Assembly: GCF_013155335.1 (NCBI RefSeq)
Contig: NZ_JABJQZ010000002.1
Location: 372,001 to 436,000 of the forward strand
Direction of reading: 5' to 3'
DNA: 64,000 nucleotides
Origin: Nocardioides sp. zg-1230
Lineage (GTDB): Bacteria > Actinomycetota > Actinomycetes > Propionibacteriales > Nocardioidaceae
Under the pieces are notes generated by a model. That model saw only the letters and a program-made list of their open reading frames with translations, did no database searches and was not told where the DNA came from. Positions 26,181 to 34,875 of the stretch are shown here, piece by piece; the stretch's first letter is position 1; each line of letters opens with the position of its first letter. The position numbers and the translations under genes are program-made.

Positions 26181-26217
26181 GAAGGGCCCTTGACGCTCAT
26201 ACCGTCGAGGGCCCTTC
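26181..26217 (+). terminator. Strong hairpin terminator
   Basis: GAAGGGCCCT (26181-26190) pairs perfectly with AGGGCCCTTC (26208-26217) over ten base pairs with a 17-base loop. It closes either the amidase operon or a small RNA from the preceding gap, and separates it from the hyuA promoter. Confidence 0.75.
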
Positions 26218-26232
26218 GCCTGTTCCGACTCC

Positions 26233-26247
26233 CGGCAGGTGTTGCCG
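26233..26247. promoter_or_regulatory. Operator palindrome 1 upstream of hyuA
   Basis: CGGCAGGTGTTGCCG: arms CGGCA/TGCCG with a five-base spacer, centre 26240. A near-identical palindrome is centred 32 bp downstream, about three helical turns, so two dimers would bind the same face. Confidence 0.6.
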
Positions 26248-26264
26248 AGCAATCGACGATCCGT

Positions 26265-26279
26265 CGGCAGACCTTGCCG
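26265..26279. promoter_or_regulatory. Operator palindrome 2 upstream of hyuA
   Basis: CGGCAGACCTTGCCG: same arms and spacing as the site at 26233, sharing CGGCAG-N3-TTGCCG. It ends 37 bases before the hyuA ATG, where a repressor would block transcription. Confidence 0.6.
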
Positions 26280-26316
26280 TGGTCACCGCGGTGGCGGGAT
26301 CGGTTGAATCGTCCCC

Positions 26317-28404
26317 ATGAGCGCGCGGCGGATCAGGATCGGCATCGACACCGGAGGCACGTTCACCGACGTGGTCGCCCTCGACGAGGACACGGGGGAG
26401 CTGGTCACCACCAAGACCCCCAGCACGCCGGGCAACCCGGCCGACGGCTTCATCGCCGGCATCGAGAAGATCCTCGGGATCGTCGGCGGCGACGGTGGCG
26501 ACATCACCGCCGTCTCGCACGGCACGACCGTGGCGACCAACAAGCTCCTCGAGGGCAAGGTCGAGGCGCTCGGCTTCATCACGACCGAGGGCTACGAGTT
26601 CATGCTCGAGATCGCCCGCCAGTCGGTGCCCGACGGCTACGGCAACTCCTACTTCTGGGTCAAGCCCGACCGCATCGTGCCGGCCGACCGGGTCCGCACC
26701 GTCGGCGGTCGTCTCGATTTCACCGGCTCCGAGATCCGGCCCTTCGACGAGGACCAGGCCGTCGCCGCGGCCCGGTGGTTCAAGGACCAGGGGATCACCA
26801 CGATCGGCGTCTGCCTGCTCCACGCCTACGCCAACGACGAGCACGAGCTGCGGATGCGCGAGATCCTGCGCCGCGAGCACCCCGACGCCGTCGTGTCCAT
26901 CTCGAGCGAGGTGCTGCGCGAGTACCGCGAGTACGAGCGCTCCATGACCACGCTGGTCGACGCGGCCGTGAAGCCCAACGTCAGCCGCTACGTCACCAGC
27001 ATCTCCGACCGCCTGGTCAACTTCACCGGCAACGAGATCCCGTTCTACGTGATGAAGTCCAACGGCGGCGTGCTGTCGGCCGACGAGGTCGTGCACCAGC
27101 CCATCACCACCGTGCTCTCCGGTCCGGCCGCTGGCGCGCTCGGTGCGGCGCTGATCGCCAAGGTCGCCGGCTTCCCGAAGATCCTCACCTGCGACGGCGG
27201 CGGCACCTCGACCGACGTGTCCGTCGTCCTCGACGGCGAGCCGACCCTCACCACCGAGGGCACGGTCGGCGCCTACCCGAGCAAGATCCCGATGATCGAC
27301 GTGGTCACTGTCGGCGCGGGCGGCGGCTCGATCGCCTGGCTCTCGCCCGAGGGCACGCTCAAGGTCGGCCCGCACTCGGCGGGCGCCGACCCGGGCCCAC
27401 TCTGCTACGCCAAGGGCGGCACCCAGCCGACCATCACCGACGCCCACGTCACCCTCGGCCGGATCCCTCCTCACCTCCTCGGCGGTGAGATCCCGCTCGA
27501 CGTGGAGGCCGCCCGGGCGGGCATCGCCGACCTCGCCGACCAGCTCGGCCTCGACTTCGAGCGCTGCGCCACCGGCATCCTCGAGATCTCGGCGTGGAAC
27601 CAGGCCAACGCGCTCCGCCAGGTCAGCGTCAAGCGCGGCCTCGACGTCCGCGACTTCATGCTGACGACCTTCGGCGGCTCCGGCTCGCTGCTGGCCTGCC
27701 GGCTCGTCGACATCCTCGACCTCGCGGGCGTCGTCGTACCCCCCAACCCGGGCAACGTGAGTGCCTTCGGGCTGCTGACCGTCGACGTGAAGAACGACTA
27801 CGTGCAGACGCACGTCGCCAAGGAGTCGGCGCTCGACCACGCGGCCGTGCAGGCCGTCCTCGACGACCTCACCGACCGGGCCCGCGCTGCCCTGGCCAAG
27901 GAGGGCTTCGCGCCCGAGGACCACCGCTTCCAGCGCACCATCGACGTCCGCTACGTCGGCCAGGCCTTCGAGGTGCGGGTCGCAGCGCCCGAAGGCACCG
28001 TCGACGACGCGTACGTCGCCCAGGTCGCCGAGACGTTCCACGCCGAGCACCGCCAGCTCTACGGCTACGACTTCCGCGGCGACGCCACCCAGCAGGTCGA
28101 GTGGGTCAACCTCCGTGTGACCGGCATCGGCCCGATCACCCGGCCGGAGATCCCGACCCTCGACAAGGCCGAGGGCGACGCCCTCGAGCGCGCCGTCCGC
28201 AGCCGCCGCGAGGTCTGCTTCGACGCCGAGCACGGCTACGTCGACACGCCCGTCATCTGGCGCAGCGACCTCGGCGCCGGCGACGCCTTCAGCGGCCCGG
28301 CCATCGTCGAGGAGTTCGGCTCGACCATCCCCGTCCACCCCGGCTTCGAGGTCGTGGTCGACGACTGGGCCAACCTCGTGATCCGGAAGGAGTCGGCCCG
28401 ATGA
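26317..28404 (+). CDS. hyuA: Hydantoinase A / 5-oxoprolinase family protein
   Basis: 695 residues of the HyuA (hydantoinase/oxoprolinase alpha) family. The ASKHA-type ATP-binding motifs are I-G-I-D-T-G-G-T-F-T-D-V at the N-terminus and C-D-G-G-G-T-S-T-D-V (about 290). S-H-G-T-T-V-A-T-N is also present. The C-terminal ASKHA-like domain extends to about 690. The family performs ATP-dependent ring opening or carboxylation (5-oxoproline, N-methylhydantoin, caprolactam, acetone), always with HyuB. It may handle a cyclic amide or ureide by-product, but the substrate cannot be read from the sequence. Expression is probably controlled by the two palindromes just upstream. Confidence 0.92.
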   Translation: MSARRIRIGIDTGGTFTDVVALDEDTGELVTTKTPSTPGNPADGFIAGIEKILGIVGGDGGDITAVSHGTTVATNKLLEGKVEALGFITTEGYEFMLEIARQSVPDGYGNSYFWVKPDRIVPADRVRTVGGRLDFTGSEIRPFDEDQAVAAARWFKDQGITTIGVCLLHAYANDEHELRMREILRREHPDAVVSISSEVLREYREYERSMTTLVDAAVKPNVSRYVTSISDRLVNFTGNEIPFYVMKSNGGVLSADEVVHQPITTVLSGPAAGALGAALIAKVAGFPKILTCDGGGTSTDVSVVLDGEPTLTTEGTVGAYPSKIPMIDVVTVGAGGGSIAWLSPEGTLKVGPHSAGADPGPLCYAKGGTQPTITDAHVTLGRIPPHLLGGEIPLDVEAARAGIADLADQLGLDFERCATGILEISAWNQANALRQVSVKRGLDVRDFMLTTFGGSGSLLACRLVDILDLAGVVVPPNPGNVSAFGLLTVDVKNDYVQTHVAKESALDHAAVQAVLDDLTDRARAALAKEGFAPEDHRFQRTIDVRYVGQAFEVRVAAPEGTVDDAYVAQVAETFHAEHRQLYGYDFRGDATQQVEWVNLRVTGIGPITRPEIPTLDKAEGDALERAVRSRREVCFDAEHGYVDTPVIWRSDLGAGDAFSGPAIVEEFGSTIPVHPGFEVVVDDWANLVIRKESAR

Positions 28405-30410
28405 GCACCTCGACGACCGACGTCAGCACCCGCGCCGTGGACCCGGCGTACGTCACCGCGAAGCCGGTCAACCCGGCCGGCCTGCCGACCGCCTACGAGC
28501 ACGGCGGCCGCCTCACGGCTGAGGGCACGACGGTCGACCCGATCCTGGTCGAGATCGTCCAGGGCACGCTGGCCAGCGTCGAGATGGAGGTTGAGACCGC
28601 GATCGGTCGCACCAGCCGCTCGCCGATGATCCGCGACGCCCACGACTTCCGCGCCGGCATCCACGACCGGCAGCTGCGCAAGCTGACCGGCCGTTCCTAC
28701 AGCGCGCTCGTGCACCCGATCGTGCGCGACTACCCGATCGAGGAGATGCGCGAGGGCGACGTCTTCTTCCACAACGACGTCTACGAGTCGGAGGGCGGCA
28801 TCGGTCACCTGCCCGACCTGTGCGTCACCGTGCCGGTCTTCCACGACGGCGAGGTCGTTGCGTTCGTGCAGGCCTTCGGCCACCACGACGACATCGGCGG
28901 CGCGGTCCCCGGCTCGATGCCGAGCAACGCGACCACCGTGTACGAGGAGGGGCTGGCGGTCCCGCCGATCAAGCTCTGGGACGCGGGCGTGCCGAACAGG
29001 TCGGCGCTGCGGATCATGACCCGCAACTCGCGGATGCCCGACAGCCTCGCCGCCGACCTCGACGCCGAGTGCTCGGCCTGCCTGATGGGGGCGCGGCGCC
29101 TGGGCGAGCTGTTCGAGCGCTACGGCCGCGACGCCATCGAGGCGTCGTTCGACGCGATCCTCGACGCGACCACCGAGACCTACCGGCGCGAGATCCTGTC
29201 GAAGATCCCCGACGGCACCTACGTCTGGGAGGACTACGCCGAGCACGACGGCGTCGACGAGCCGCAGCTGCACACCCAGCGGATCACGCTCACCAAGGTG
29301 AGCGACGCCCCGGCCGACCCCGAGAACGGCCGTCCGGCCGGGCCGCGGCTGATCATCGACTTCACCGGCACGAGCGCCCAGGCCAAGGGGCCGATCAACC
29401 ACTGCGGCGACTACGTCGGCGGCAACTTCCTCAAGAAGTGGCTCGCGCCCATCCTGCGCAACCTCGCCGACACCCCCGAGCGGATGGCGGAGCTCGACGT
29501 CAACGAGGGCATCGTGCCGCTCATCGAGATGCGCTTCCCCGAGAAGGGCACGCTGCTCACGCCGATCCACCCGGGCCCGACCAACGCCCGCACGTTCGTC
29601 ATCCTGCGACTGCTCGGCGTGCTCGCCGGCGTCGTGGCCAAGGCGGTCGACGGCAAGATGCCGGCCGACCAGGAGACCATCCGCTACACCGGCGTCTACG
29701 GGAAGGACCTCGACGGGAACGACTACCTCATGCGCGAGGTGCTCGGCGGCGGCTCGGGCGGGCGCTACTACGCCGACGGCGAGGACACCATCCACGTCGT
29801 CCCCGACTCCCGCAACCTGCCGACCGAGTTCACCGAGTCGCGTTTCCCCTTCATCGTGGAGCGCCTCGGGCTGGCCCAGGACTCCGGCGGCGCGGGCGAG
29901 TACCGCGGCGGCCTCGGCTACGAGAAGCACATCCGGATGCTCAAGGACGCGCACTTCATGTCCATCGCCGACCGCTCGATCCTCGCCTGCTGGGGCGTGC
30001 GCGGCGGCAAGGCCGGCTCGCCGTTCCAGGTCGTCATCGACCCGGGCGGCCCCGACGAGCGCGAGGTCGACGCCCTCGCCGACGCCGAGGTCATCAAGGC
30101 CGGCCAGGTCGTCCGGATCCGTACGACAGGTGGTGGCGGCTGGGGCGACCCGCTGGCCCGCGACCCCGAGCTCGTCGTGCGCGACGTCGTGTGGCGCAAG
30201 GTCTCGGCCGAGGCCGCGCTGCGTGACTACGGCGTCGTGCTGACCGGCTCTGCCGACTCGGGCGACCTGGGCTTCGACGCGACGTCGACCGAGGCCGAGC
30301 GTGCCGGGCGCGCGGCGTGGAGCAAGGACGACGACGCCTTCTTCGACCGCGGTCCTGGCTACGCCTCGCTCGCCGACGGCGCAGCGTCCGCCGAGGTCGA
30401 CCGGATCTGA
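28401..30410 (+). CDS. hyuB: Hydantoinase B / 5-oxoprolinase family protein
   Basis: 669 residues of the HyuB family, the partner of HyuA. Characteristic parts are V-D-P-I-L-V-E-I-V-Q-G near residue 45, H-N-D-V-Y-E-S-E-G-G-I-G-H-L-P-D, F-G-H-H-D-D-I-G-G and the G-G-G-G-W-G-D-P terminus. The ATG overlaps the hyuA stop. It is longer than many HyuB proteins (about 520-600) because of an extra C-terminal tail after G-W-G-D-P, about 80 residues, rich in acidic residues. Substrate unknown, as for HyuA. Confidence 0.92.
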   Translation: MSTSTTDVSTRAVDPAYVTAKPVNPAGLPTAYEHGGRLTAEGTTVDPILVEIVQGTLASVEMEVETAIGRTSRSPMIRDAHDFRAGIHDRQLRKLTGRSYSALVHPIVRDYPIEEMREGDVFFHNDVYESEGGIGHLPDLCVTVPVFHDGEVVAFVQAFGHHDDIGGAVPGSMPSNATTVYEEGLAVPPIKLWDAGVPNRSALRIMTRNSRMPDSLAADLDAECSACLMGARRLGELFERYGRDAIEASFDAILDATTETYRREILSKIPDGTYVWEDYAEHDGVDEPQLHTQRITLTKVSDAPADPENGRPAGPRLIIDFTGTSAQAKGPINHCGDYVGGNFLKKWLAPILRNLADTPERMAELDVNEGIVPLIEMRFPEKGTLLTPIHPGPTNARTFVILRLLGVLAGVVAKAVDGKMPADQETIRYTGVYGKDLDGNDYLMREVLGGGSGGRYYADGEDTIHVVPDSRNLPTEFTESRFPFIVERLGLAQDSGGAGEYRGGLGYEKHIRMLKDAHFMSIADRSILACWGVRGGKAGSPFQVVIDPGGPDEREVDALADAEVIKAGQVVRIRTTGGGGWGDPLARDPELVVRDVVWRKVSAEAALRDYGVVLTGSADSGDLGFDATSTEAERAGRAAWSKDDDAFFDRGPGYASLADGAASAEVDRI

Positions 30411-30413
30411 GGC

Positions 30414-31112
30414 GTGTCGGTGCGGCGCGTCGCAGTGATCGGTGGCCACGGCAAGACCGGGCGCGCCGTCTGCGACGCGCTCGCCGCACGCGGGATCGAG
30501 GCCCGGCCGCTGGGACGCAACGACTGGCAGGACCTCGCGTCGGCCGTGGCCGGGTGCGAGGCGGCGTACGTCATCGCACCCAACCTGCACCCTGACGAGC
30601 CGTCCTACGTCACGTCGGCGCTGGCCGCACTGACCGAGGCCGGCGCCGGCCGGGTCGTCTACCACTCGGTGGCCTCGCCCTACGTGCCCGCCATGCCGCA
30701 CCACGTCGGCAAGGCCGTGAGCGAGGACCTGGTCCGGCGCAGCGGGCTGGACTGGACGATCCTCCAGCCCGGCGCCTACCTGCAGAACTTCGACCTCACC
30801 GGTCCGCTCGACCTGCCCTACTCCCCGGACGTGCCGTTCGGCTTCCTCGACCTCGCCGACCTGGGCCGGGCCGCGGCCGCCGTCCTCACCGAGGACGGGC
30901 ACAGCGGAGCGACGTACGAGCTCGCGACGAGGGTCGCGACCGGCCGCGAGCTGGCGGCGGAGGCGGGGGTGCCGGTGCAGCAGGTCGGCGACCCTGGCAC
31001 CCATCCCTGGCTCAGCGCGATGTTCGCCTACTACGACGAGCACGGACTGCCCGTGGGCACGCGCGTGCTGGAGGCGCTGCTCGGGCGACGCGGTGTCATC
31101 ATCGGCAGGTGA
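30414..31112 (+). CDS. NmrA-like NAD(P)-binding protein
   Basis: 232 residues with a Rossmann N-terminus (V-A-V-I-G-G-H-G-K-T-G-R) and the short NmrA-like pattern: V-V-Y-H-S-V-A-S-P, W-T-I-L-Q-P-G-A-Y-L-Q-N and a truncated C-terminal domain. The N-terminus glycines are spaced as in atypical SDRs, and the usual catalytic Tyr-Lys pair is not obvious. It may therefore sense redox state rather than catalyse a reaction. The GTG start is three bases after hyuB; the next gene overlaps by four bases, so it is cotranscribed with hyuAB. Confidence 0.8.
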   Translation: MSVRRVAVIGGHGKTGRAVCDALAARGIEARPLGRNDWQDLASAVAGCEAAYVIAPNLHPDEPSYVTSALAALTEAGAGRVVYHSVASPYVPAMPHHVGKAVSEDLVRRSGLDWTILQPGAYLQNFDLTGPLDLPYSPDVPFGFLDLADLGRAAAAVLTEDGHSGATYELATRVATGRELAAEAGVPVQQVGDPGTHPWLSAMFAYYDEHGLPVGTRVLEALLGRRGVIIGR

Positions 31113-32428
31113 CCGATCAGCAGACGTACGCCGACCTGGGTGCCGCGGCCTGGCGCTGGGTGCTCGACCAGGTCCGGTGGGACGACGGGCCGTGGATCCC
31201 CGTGTCCGTGCCCCACGAGGGTGGGCCGCCCGAGGAGCGCGACGGGATGCACAGCGGCATCGGCGGGCTGGCCCACGTGCTCGCGGAGATACGCCAGTCC
31301 CGCGACTGGACCGACGAGGAGGCCGTGCTCGCCGACGGGATCGCGGTGCGGATCCGGGAGGGGCTCCTCACGCAGCCGCTCGCCACCTACTTCGACGGTG
31401 CGGCGAGCGACCTCGGCGTGCTCAGCGCCCTGGGTGCCGACGGGAGTGACGTCGCGATCGCACGGCTGGCCGAGCTGGCTGCCGACGACGGGTGGGAGCA
31501 GCCCTACCTCGTCGCGCCGACCTACCCGCCGCACACCCGCATCAACGACGTCACGCTCGGGACGGCCGGAGCTCTGCTCGCCGCGACCTGGGCGCACCGG
31601 CACGGCATCGCCGGCGCCGAGGCACTGGCCCACCACGCCGCAGACATCCTCCTCGCCGAGGGGGAGCCGACCCCGGCCGGCACCGACTGGCCGTACGTAC
31701 CTGAGCGCTTCCGGGGCGACGTACCGTTCGACCGTCGCCGCGACATGCCCAACTGGTCGCACGGCCTCGCCGGGATCGCAGGCGCCCTCGCGGTGGCCGG
31801 CAGCGAGATCGGACGGCCCGACCTCGTCGAGGCCGCGCGCAGCGGTGCCGAGCACCTCGTCACGCTGGGCGACCTCAGTGGCGACGGCTTCGTGGTGCCG
31901 GTCGCCTTCCCTCCCGCGCCGGGCCTCGAGGAGCGGACCTACACCTGGTGCCACGGCCCGACGGGCACCTCGTTCCTTTTCACCGCCCTCGAGCACGCCG
32001 GCGTCGAGGAGGTCGCCGGCGAGACCCCCGCCCAGTGGCACCGCCGCTGCCTGCACGCCGTCCGCACCTCGGGAGTCCCCGAGCGTCGCCACCCGGGCTT
32101 CTGGGACAACGACGGTCGCTGTTGCGGCACCGCCGGCGTCGGCGACGTGTTCCTCGACGCCTGGCAGCGGCTGGGCATCGAGGACGACCTCGCCTTCGCG
32201 CAGGTCCTGGGCGACGCGCTCGTCGATCGCGCGATCGTGGAGGGTGACCGCGCGTGCTGGCGCTTCACCGAGCACCGCAACGACGACCCGCTCCTTCCGC
32301 CGGGCGTCGGCTGGATGCAGGGCGCCGCCGGCATCGCGGCCTACCTCCTGCGGCTCTCGCGCGTGCTGCGCGAGGGGCGTACGACGCCCGCCGTGGCGCG
32401 GCTCGACACTTGGTGGAACCTCCCCTGA
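31109..32428 (+). CDS. LanC-like protein in the hyu operon
   Basis: 439 residues of the lanthionine-synthetase C-like alpha/alpha-barrel. Repeats include G-M-H-S-G-I-G-G-L-A-H, W-S-H-G-L-A-G-I-A-G-A, T-W-C-H-G-P-T-G, C-C-G-T-A-G-V-G-D and G-W-M-Q-G-A-A-G-I. In LanC enzymes zinc is held by one Cys, a second Cys and the adjacent His (C-H-G). Here the last pair reads C-C-G, so the His ligand appears replaced by Cys. No lanthipeptide precursor or LanM/LanB is present. GTG overlaps the NmrA-like stop, binding it to the hyuAB operon; its role there is unexplained. Confidence 0.8.
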   Translation: MTDQQTYADLGAAAWRWVLDQVRWDDGPWIPVSVPHEGGPPEERDGMHSGIGGLAHVLAEIRQSRDWTDEEAVLADGIAVRIREGLLTQPLATYFDGAASDLGVLSALGADGSDVAIARLAELAADDGWEQPYLVAPTYPPHTRINDVTLGTAGALLAATWAHRHGIAGAEALAHHAADILLAEGEPTPAGTDWPYVPERFRGDVPFDRRRDMPNWSHGLAGIAGALAVAGSEIGRPDLVEAARSGAEHLVTLGDLSGDGFVVPVAFPPAPGLEERTYTWCHGPTGTSFLFTALEHAGVEEVAGETPAQWHRRCLHAVRTSGVPERRHPGFWDNDGRCCGTAGVGDVFLDAWQRLGIEDDLAFAQVLGDALVDRAIVEGDRACWRFTEHRNDDPLLPPGVGWMQGAAGIAAYLLRLSRVLREGRTTPAVARLDTWWNLP

Positions 32429-32486
32429 ACCTCACGATCCTGCAACGACCGTTGCCCAGGACAGGTGGCGCCCGGATGCTTCGGGG

Positions 32487-33151
32487 ATGAACCGGGGGAT
32501 CGGGCTCGTCCTGCTGCTCGCAGCCGTGCTGTCGGGCTGCGGAGACCGCGAGAGCGGCGACAGGGAAAGGGGCGCCGAGCCGCCACCGCCCGCCGCCTCG
32601 CCGACGGCGATGCTGCCGGCCGACGGCCCGGTGCGCGCAATCGCCACGGTGCTGGACGAGGGCGCCGGCCCGGTCCTCTGCCTCGGCGGGGTCATGACGT
32701 CGCTGCCGCCCACGAGGTGGCCGCGAGGCTGCCCGACTACGCCCTCTCGTGGGGCGACCAGACGATCAACCCGAGGTGGGACGAGGCGCAGGGCCTCGAC
32801 GGCGGCGGCGAGTCGGCGCTCGAGGTCGAGCGTGCGATGAACGACCCCCGCCACACCGTCCTCAACGTCGCTGTGACCGACGACCTGGTCCGGGCCGAGC
32901 AGGCCATACGGGAGGTCTGGGGCGGCGCCCTGTGCGTGACGCGCTTCGCGAACACCGAGGACCGGCTTCGCGAGGTCGCCGACGCGCTCGGCGACCTGCC
33001 GGGCGGCCTCGGTCGCGGCTACGGCACCATCAGCAACACCGTCGAGATCTCCGTCGTTCACGACGACGGGTCCATCCAGGCGTGGGCCGACGAGGAGTTC
33101 GGTGCCGGCGTGGTCACAGTCACCTCGGCGCTGCGGCGGGTCGAGAAGTGA
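32487..33151 (+). pseudogene. Decayed lipoprotein gene with internal deletion and frameshift
   Basis: From ATG 32487 one frame encodes a lipoprotein signal (L-L-L-A-A-V-L-S-G-C, lipobox Cys18) and a conserved-looking G-P-V-L-C-L-G-G-V-M-T-S-L-P-P. After about 32715 that frame turns into low-complexity Arg/Thr. Sensible coding resumes in another frame (H-E-V-A-A-R-L-P-D-Y-A) and runs to a normal C-terminal domain (V-W-G-G-A-L-C-V-T, Q-A-W-A-D-E-E-F-G) ending at 33151. From memory of related actinobacterial lipoproteins, about 60-70 residues are missing at the junction. The next gene overlaps the stop (GTGA), so this was once a working operon member. Confidence 0.65.
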
Positions 33152-33909
33152 GCCGCGCCCTCGGCTTCGGATCGGTGGCAACGGCCTACGAGCGCTATCG
33201 GCCCGGATACCCGCCGGAGCTCGTCGACGCCGTGCTCGAGTACGCCGGGCGTCCCGTCGCCACGGCGCTCGAGATCGGCGCCGGCACCGGCAAGGCGACA
33301 CGCGCCTTCGCGGCGCACGCCATCGAGATCACCGCGACGGATCCCGACGAGGCGATGCTCGCCGTGCTGCGTAGGCATGTCCCGGGGGTGACGACGGTTC
33401 GCGGCGCCTTCGGTGACCTGCCGCTCACCACGACGTACGACCTCGTCTACGCCGCGGCGGCCATGCACTGGACGCGCCCGGAGGGCCGGTGGGAGCGGGT
33501 CGCCGCCCTCCTCGTGCCAGGTGGCGTCTTCGCATCGCTCGGCGGGCCGCTCGACCTCGCCGATCCCGACCTGGCCGCCAAGGTCGCGGGGGCCCGGGCG
33601 CCGTACCTCGCCAGCGACGACATCCCGTCGCCCGACGGCACGCCGGAGGACAGTCCGATGCGGTGGCCCGGCACCGAGCTGACTGCGTCTCCGCTGTTCA
33701 CGGACGTGCGCCAGGTCGAGCTGCCGAGCCCGACCGTCTTGTCGAGGAACGACTACGTAGGCCTGCTGTCGACCATCTCCGCCTGGCTCGAGCTCCCGCC
33801 GACCGTGCGGGAGGCCGCGCTGGAGGCGGTCCGCGACGTGCTGCCTGAGCAGGTCGATCTGCGCCGTGACCTCACGCTTCACCTCGCCCGGGTCGTCGGC
33901 GATCCCTGA
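33148..33909 (+). CDS. Class I SAM-dependent methyltransferase
   Basis: 253 residues. The SAM-binding loop A-L-E-I-G-A-G-T-G-K-A-T is at about 47-58, acidic ribose ligand in T-D-P-D-E at about 73-77, and motif IV in Y-D-L-V-Y-A-A-A-A-M-H-W. The pattern F-G-S-V-A-T-A-Y-E-R-Y-R-P-G-Y-P at the N-terminus is typical of small actinobacterial methyltransferases of unknown substrate. The GTG start overlaps the decayed lipoprotein stop. No functional link to neighbours is apparent. Confidence 0.87.
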   Translation: MSRALGFGSVATAYERYRPGYPPELVDAVLEYAGRPVATALEIGAGTGKATRAFAAHAIEITATDPDEAMLAVLRRHVPGVTTVRGAFGDLPLTTTYDLVYAAAAMHWTRPEGRWERVAALLVPGGVFASLGGPLDLADPDLAAKVAGARAPYLASDDIPSPDGTPEDSPMRWPGTELTASPLFTDVRQVELPSPTVLSRNDYVGLLSTISAWLELPPTVREAALEAVRDVLPEQVDLRRDLTLHLARVVGDP

Positions 33910-34035
33910 CAGCTGCACTGCGGCAGTCGCGCGCCGGACCGCGGGCGTCATCCGAACCGCTGGGCATGGGTGTGGGTTGGTATGACGCTGCGCCCGCCGG
34001 CCGACGGGTGGAACCTGCCCCGAGCCTGACAGTGG

Positions 34036-34764
34036 TCAGGCGCGAGCCCGCCGGTCGCGCTCGAGGTAGAGCTCCTGGTCCAGCGGCGCACGCCCCGACT
34101 CCCGGGGCGCCCGGCGAGCCCCTGCCCGAGCCTTGAGCCCGTGCAGCATCCCGCGGGACATGACGACGTCGGAGGGCACGATGGTGGCGACGTAGAGCGC
34201 GGTGAGCCACCCGGGACTCGTGCGCCCGCGGACCCGGAGGTGCACGCGGGTGGCGCGACCCGGCAGCGCGGTCAGGTGGATCGTCCAGGTCCACGTGATG
34301 TGCGCCCCGCGGCGCACCGCCCACCCTGGCGGCACGTGGGTCACCGACCCCAGCACGAGCAGCTCAGGCGGCTCCACCTGGGCCACGCGGAAGTGCGCGG
34401 TCCCGGGCCGGCCGTCCGGTACGACGTCGCCGACCTGCAGGTCGCGGACCAGGCGCGGGTCGAGCCGGTCGAGGCTCGCCCAGCTGTCCGGGAACAGCAG
34501 CCGGTCGACCCAGGTGGGCGTGTACCACCCCCCGAGGTGCCAGCCCATCTGGGTCAGCCAGGGCCAGACCTCCTCCCGGTCGGCCGCCACGGTGATCGCA
34601 TGGTCCATCACCATCTGGGGGTGGACGACGAGGTCGTCGCCCGGGAGCCGGGCGGCGCGCTCCTCCGCCGTGGACCCGGCCCGTCGGCCGAGGACCTGGA
34701 GCGCCGCTCCGGCAGCCAGGAGTGCCGCGCCCGCACCCACGAGGCGGTCGAGCACCGTGATCAC
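34036..34764 (-). CDS. SRPBCC-fold protein with N-terminal membrane segment
   Basis: 242 residues. One hydrophobic segment (about 8-25) precedes a START/SRPBCC-like domain with the pattern I-T-V-A-A-D-R-E-E-V-W-P-W-L-T-Q-M-G, W-Y-T-P and T-W-T-W-T-I. The C-terminal part returns to a possible membrane-associated helix (about 195-210) and a basic tail. Such proteins bind hydrophobic ligands, but no ligand can be named. The GTG start at 34764 is upstream of the hydrophobic segment. It is downstream of, and on the same strand as, the two-component genes, 111 bp away. Confidence 0.75.
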   Translation of the reverse strand: MITVLDRLVGAGAALLAAGAALQVLGRRAGSTAEERAARLPGDDLVVHPQMVMDHAITVAADREEVWPWLTQMGWHLGGWYTPTWVDRLLFPDSWASLDRLDPRLVRDLQVGDVVPDGRPGTAHFRVAQVEPPELLVLGSVTHVPPGWAVRRGAHITWTWTIHLTALPGRATRVHLRVRGRTSPGWLTALYVATIVPSDVVMSRGMLHGLKARAGARRAPRESGRAPLDQELYLERDRRARA

Positions 34765-34875
34765 GCTCCCTCCGGGTCGGTCCCCTCGGACCGAGCCTCG
34801 ACCGCACCCGGCCCACCGCGACAGGGCCGCACGGCTCGACGGCGTGGGACCAATTGCCCCGGCCCCGCCAGTGCG

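Noticed and set aside
26015..26320. Small protein gene from ATG 26015
   Set aside because: It would read through a strong terminator and the two hyuA operators, and the residues show no plausible fold.
31109..32428. Lanthipeptide biosynthesis cluster
   Set aside because: Only a LanC-like gene is present; no precursor, dehydratase or exporter, and it is coupled to hyuAB.
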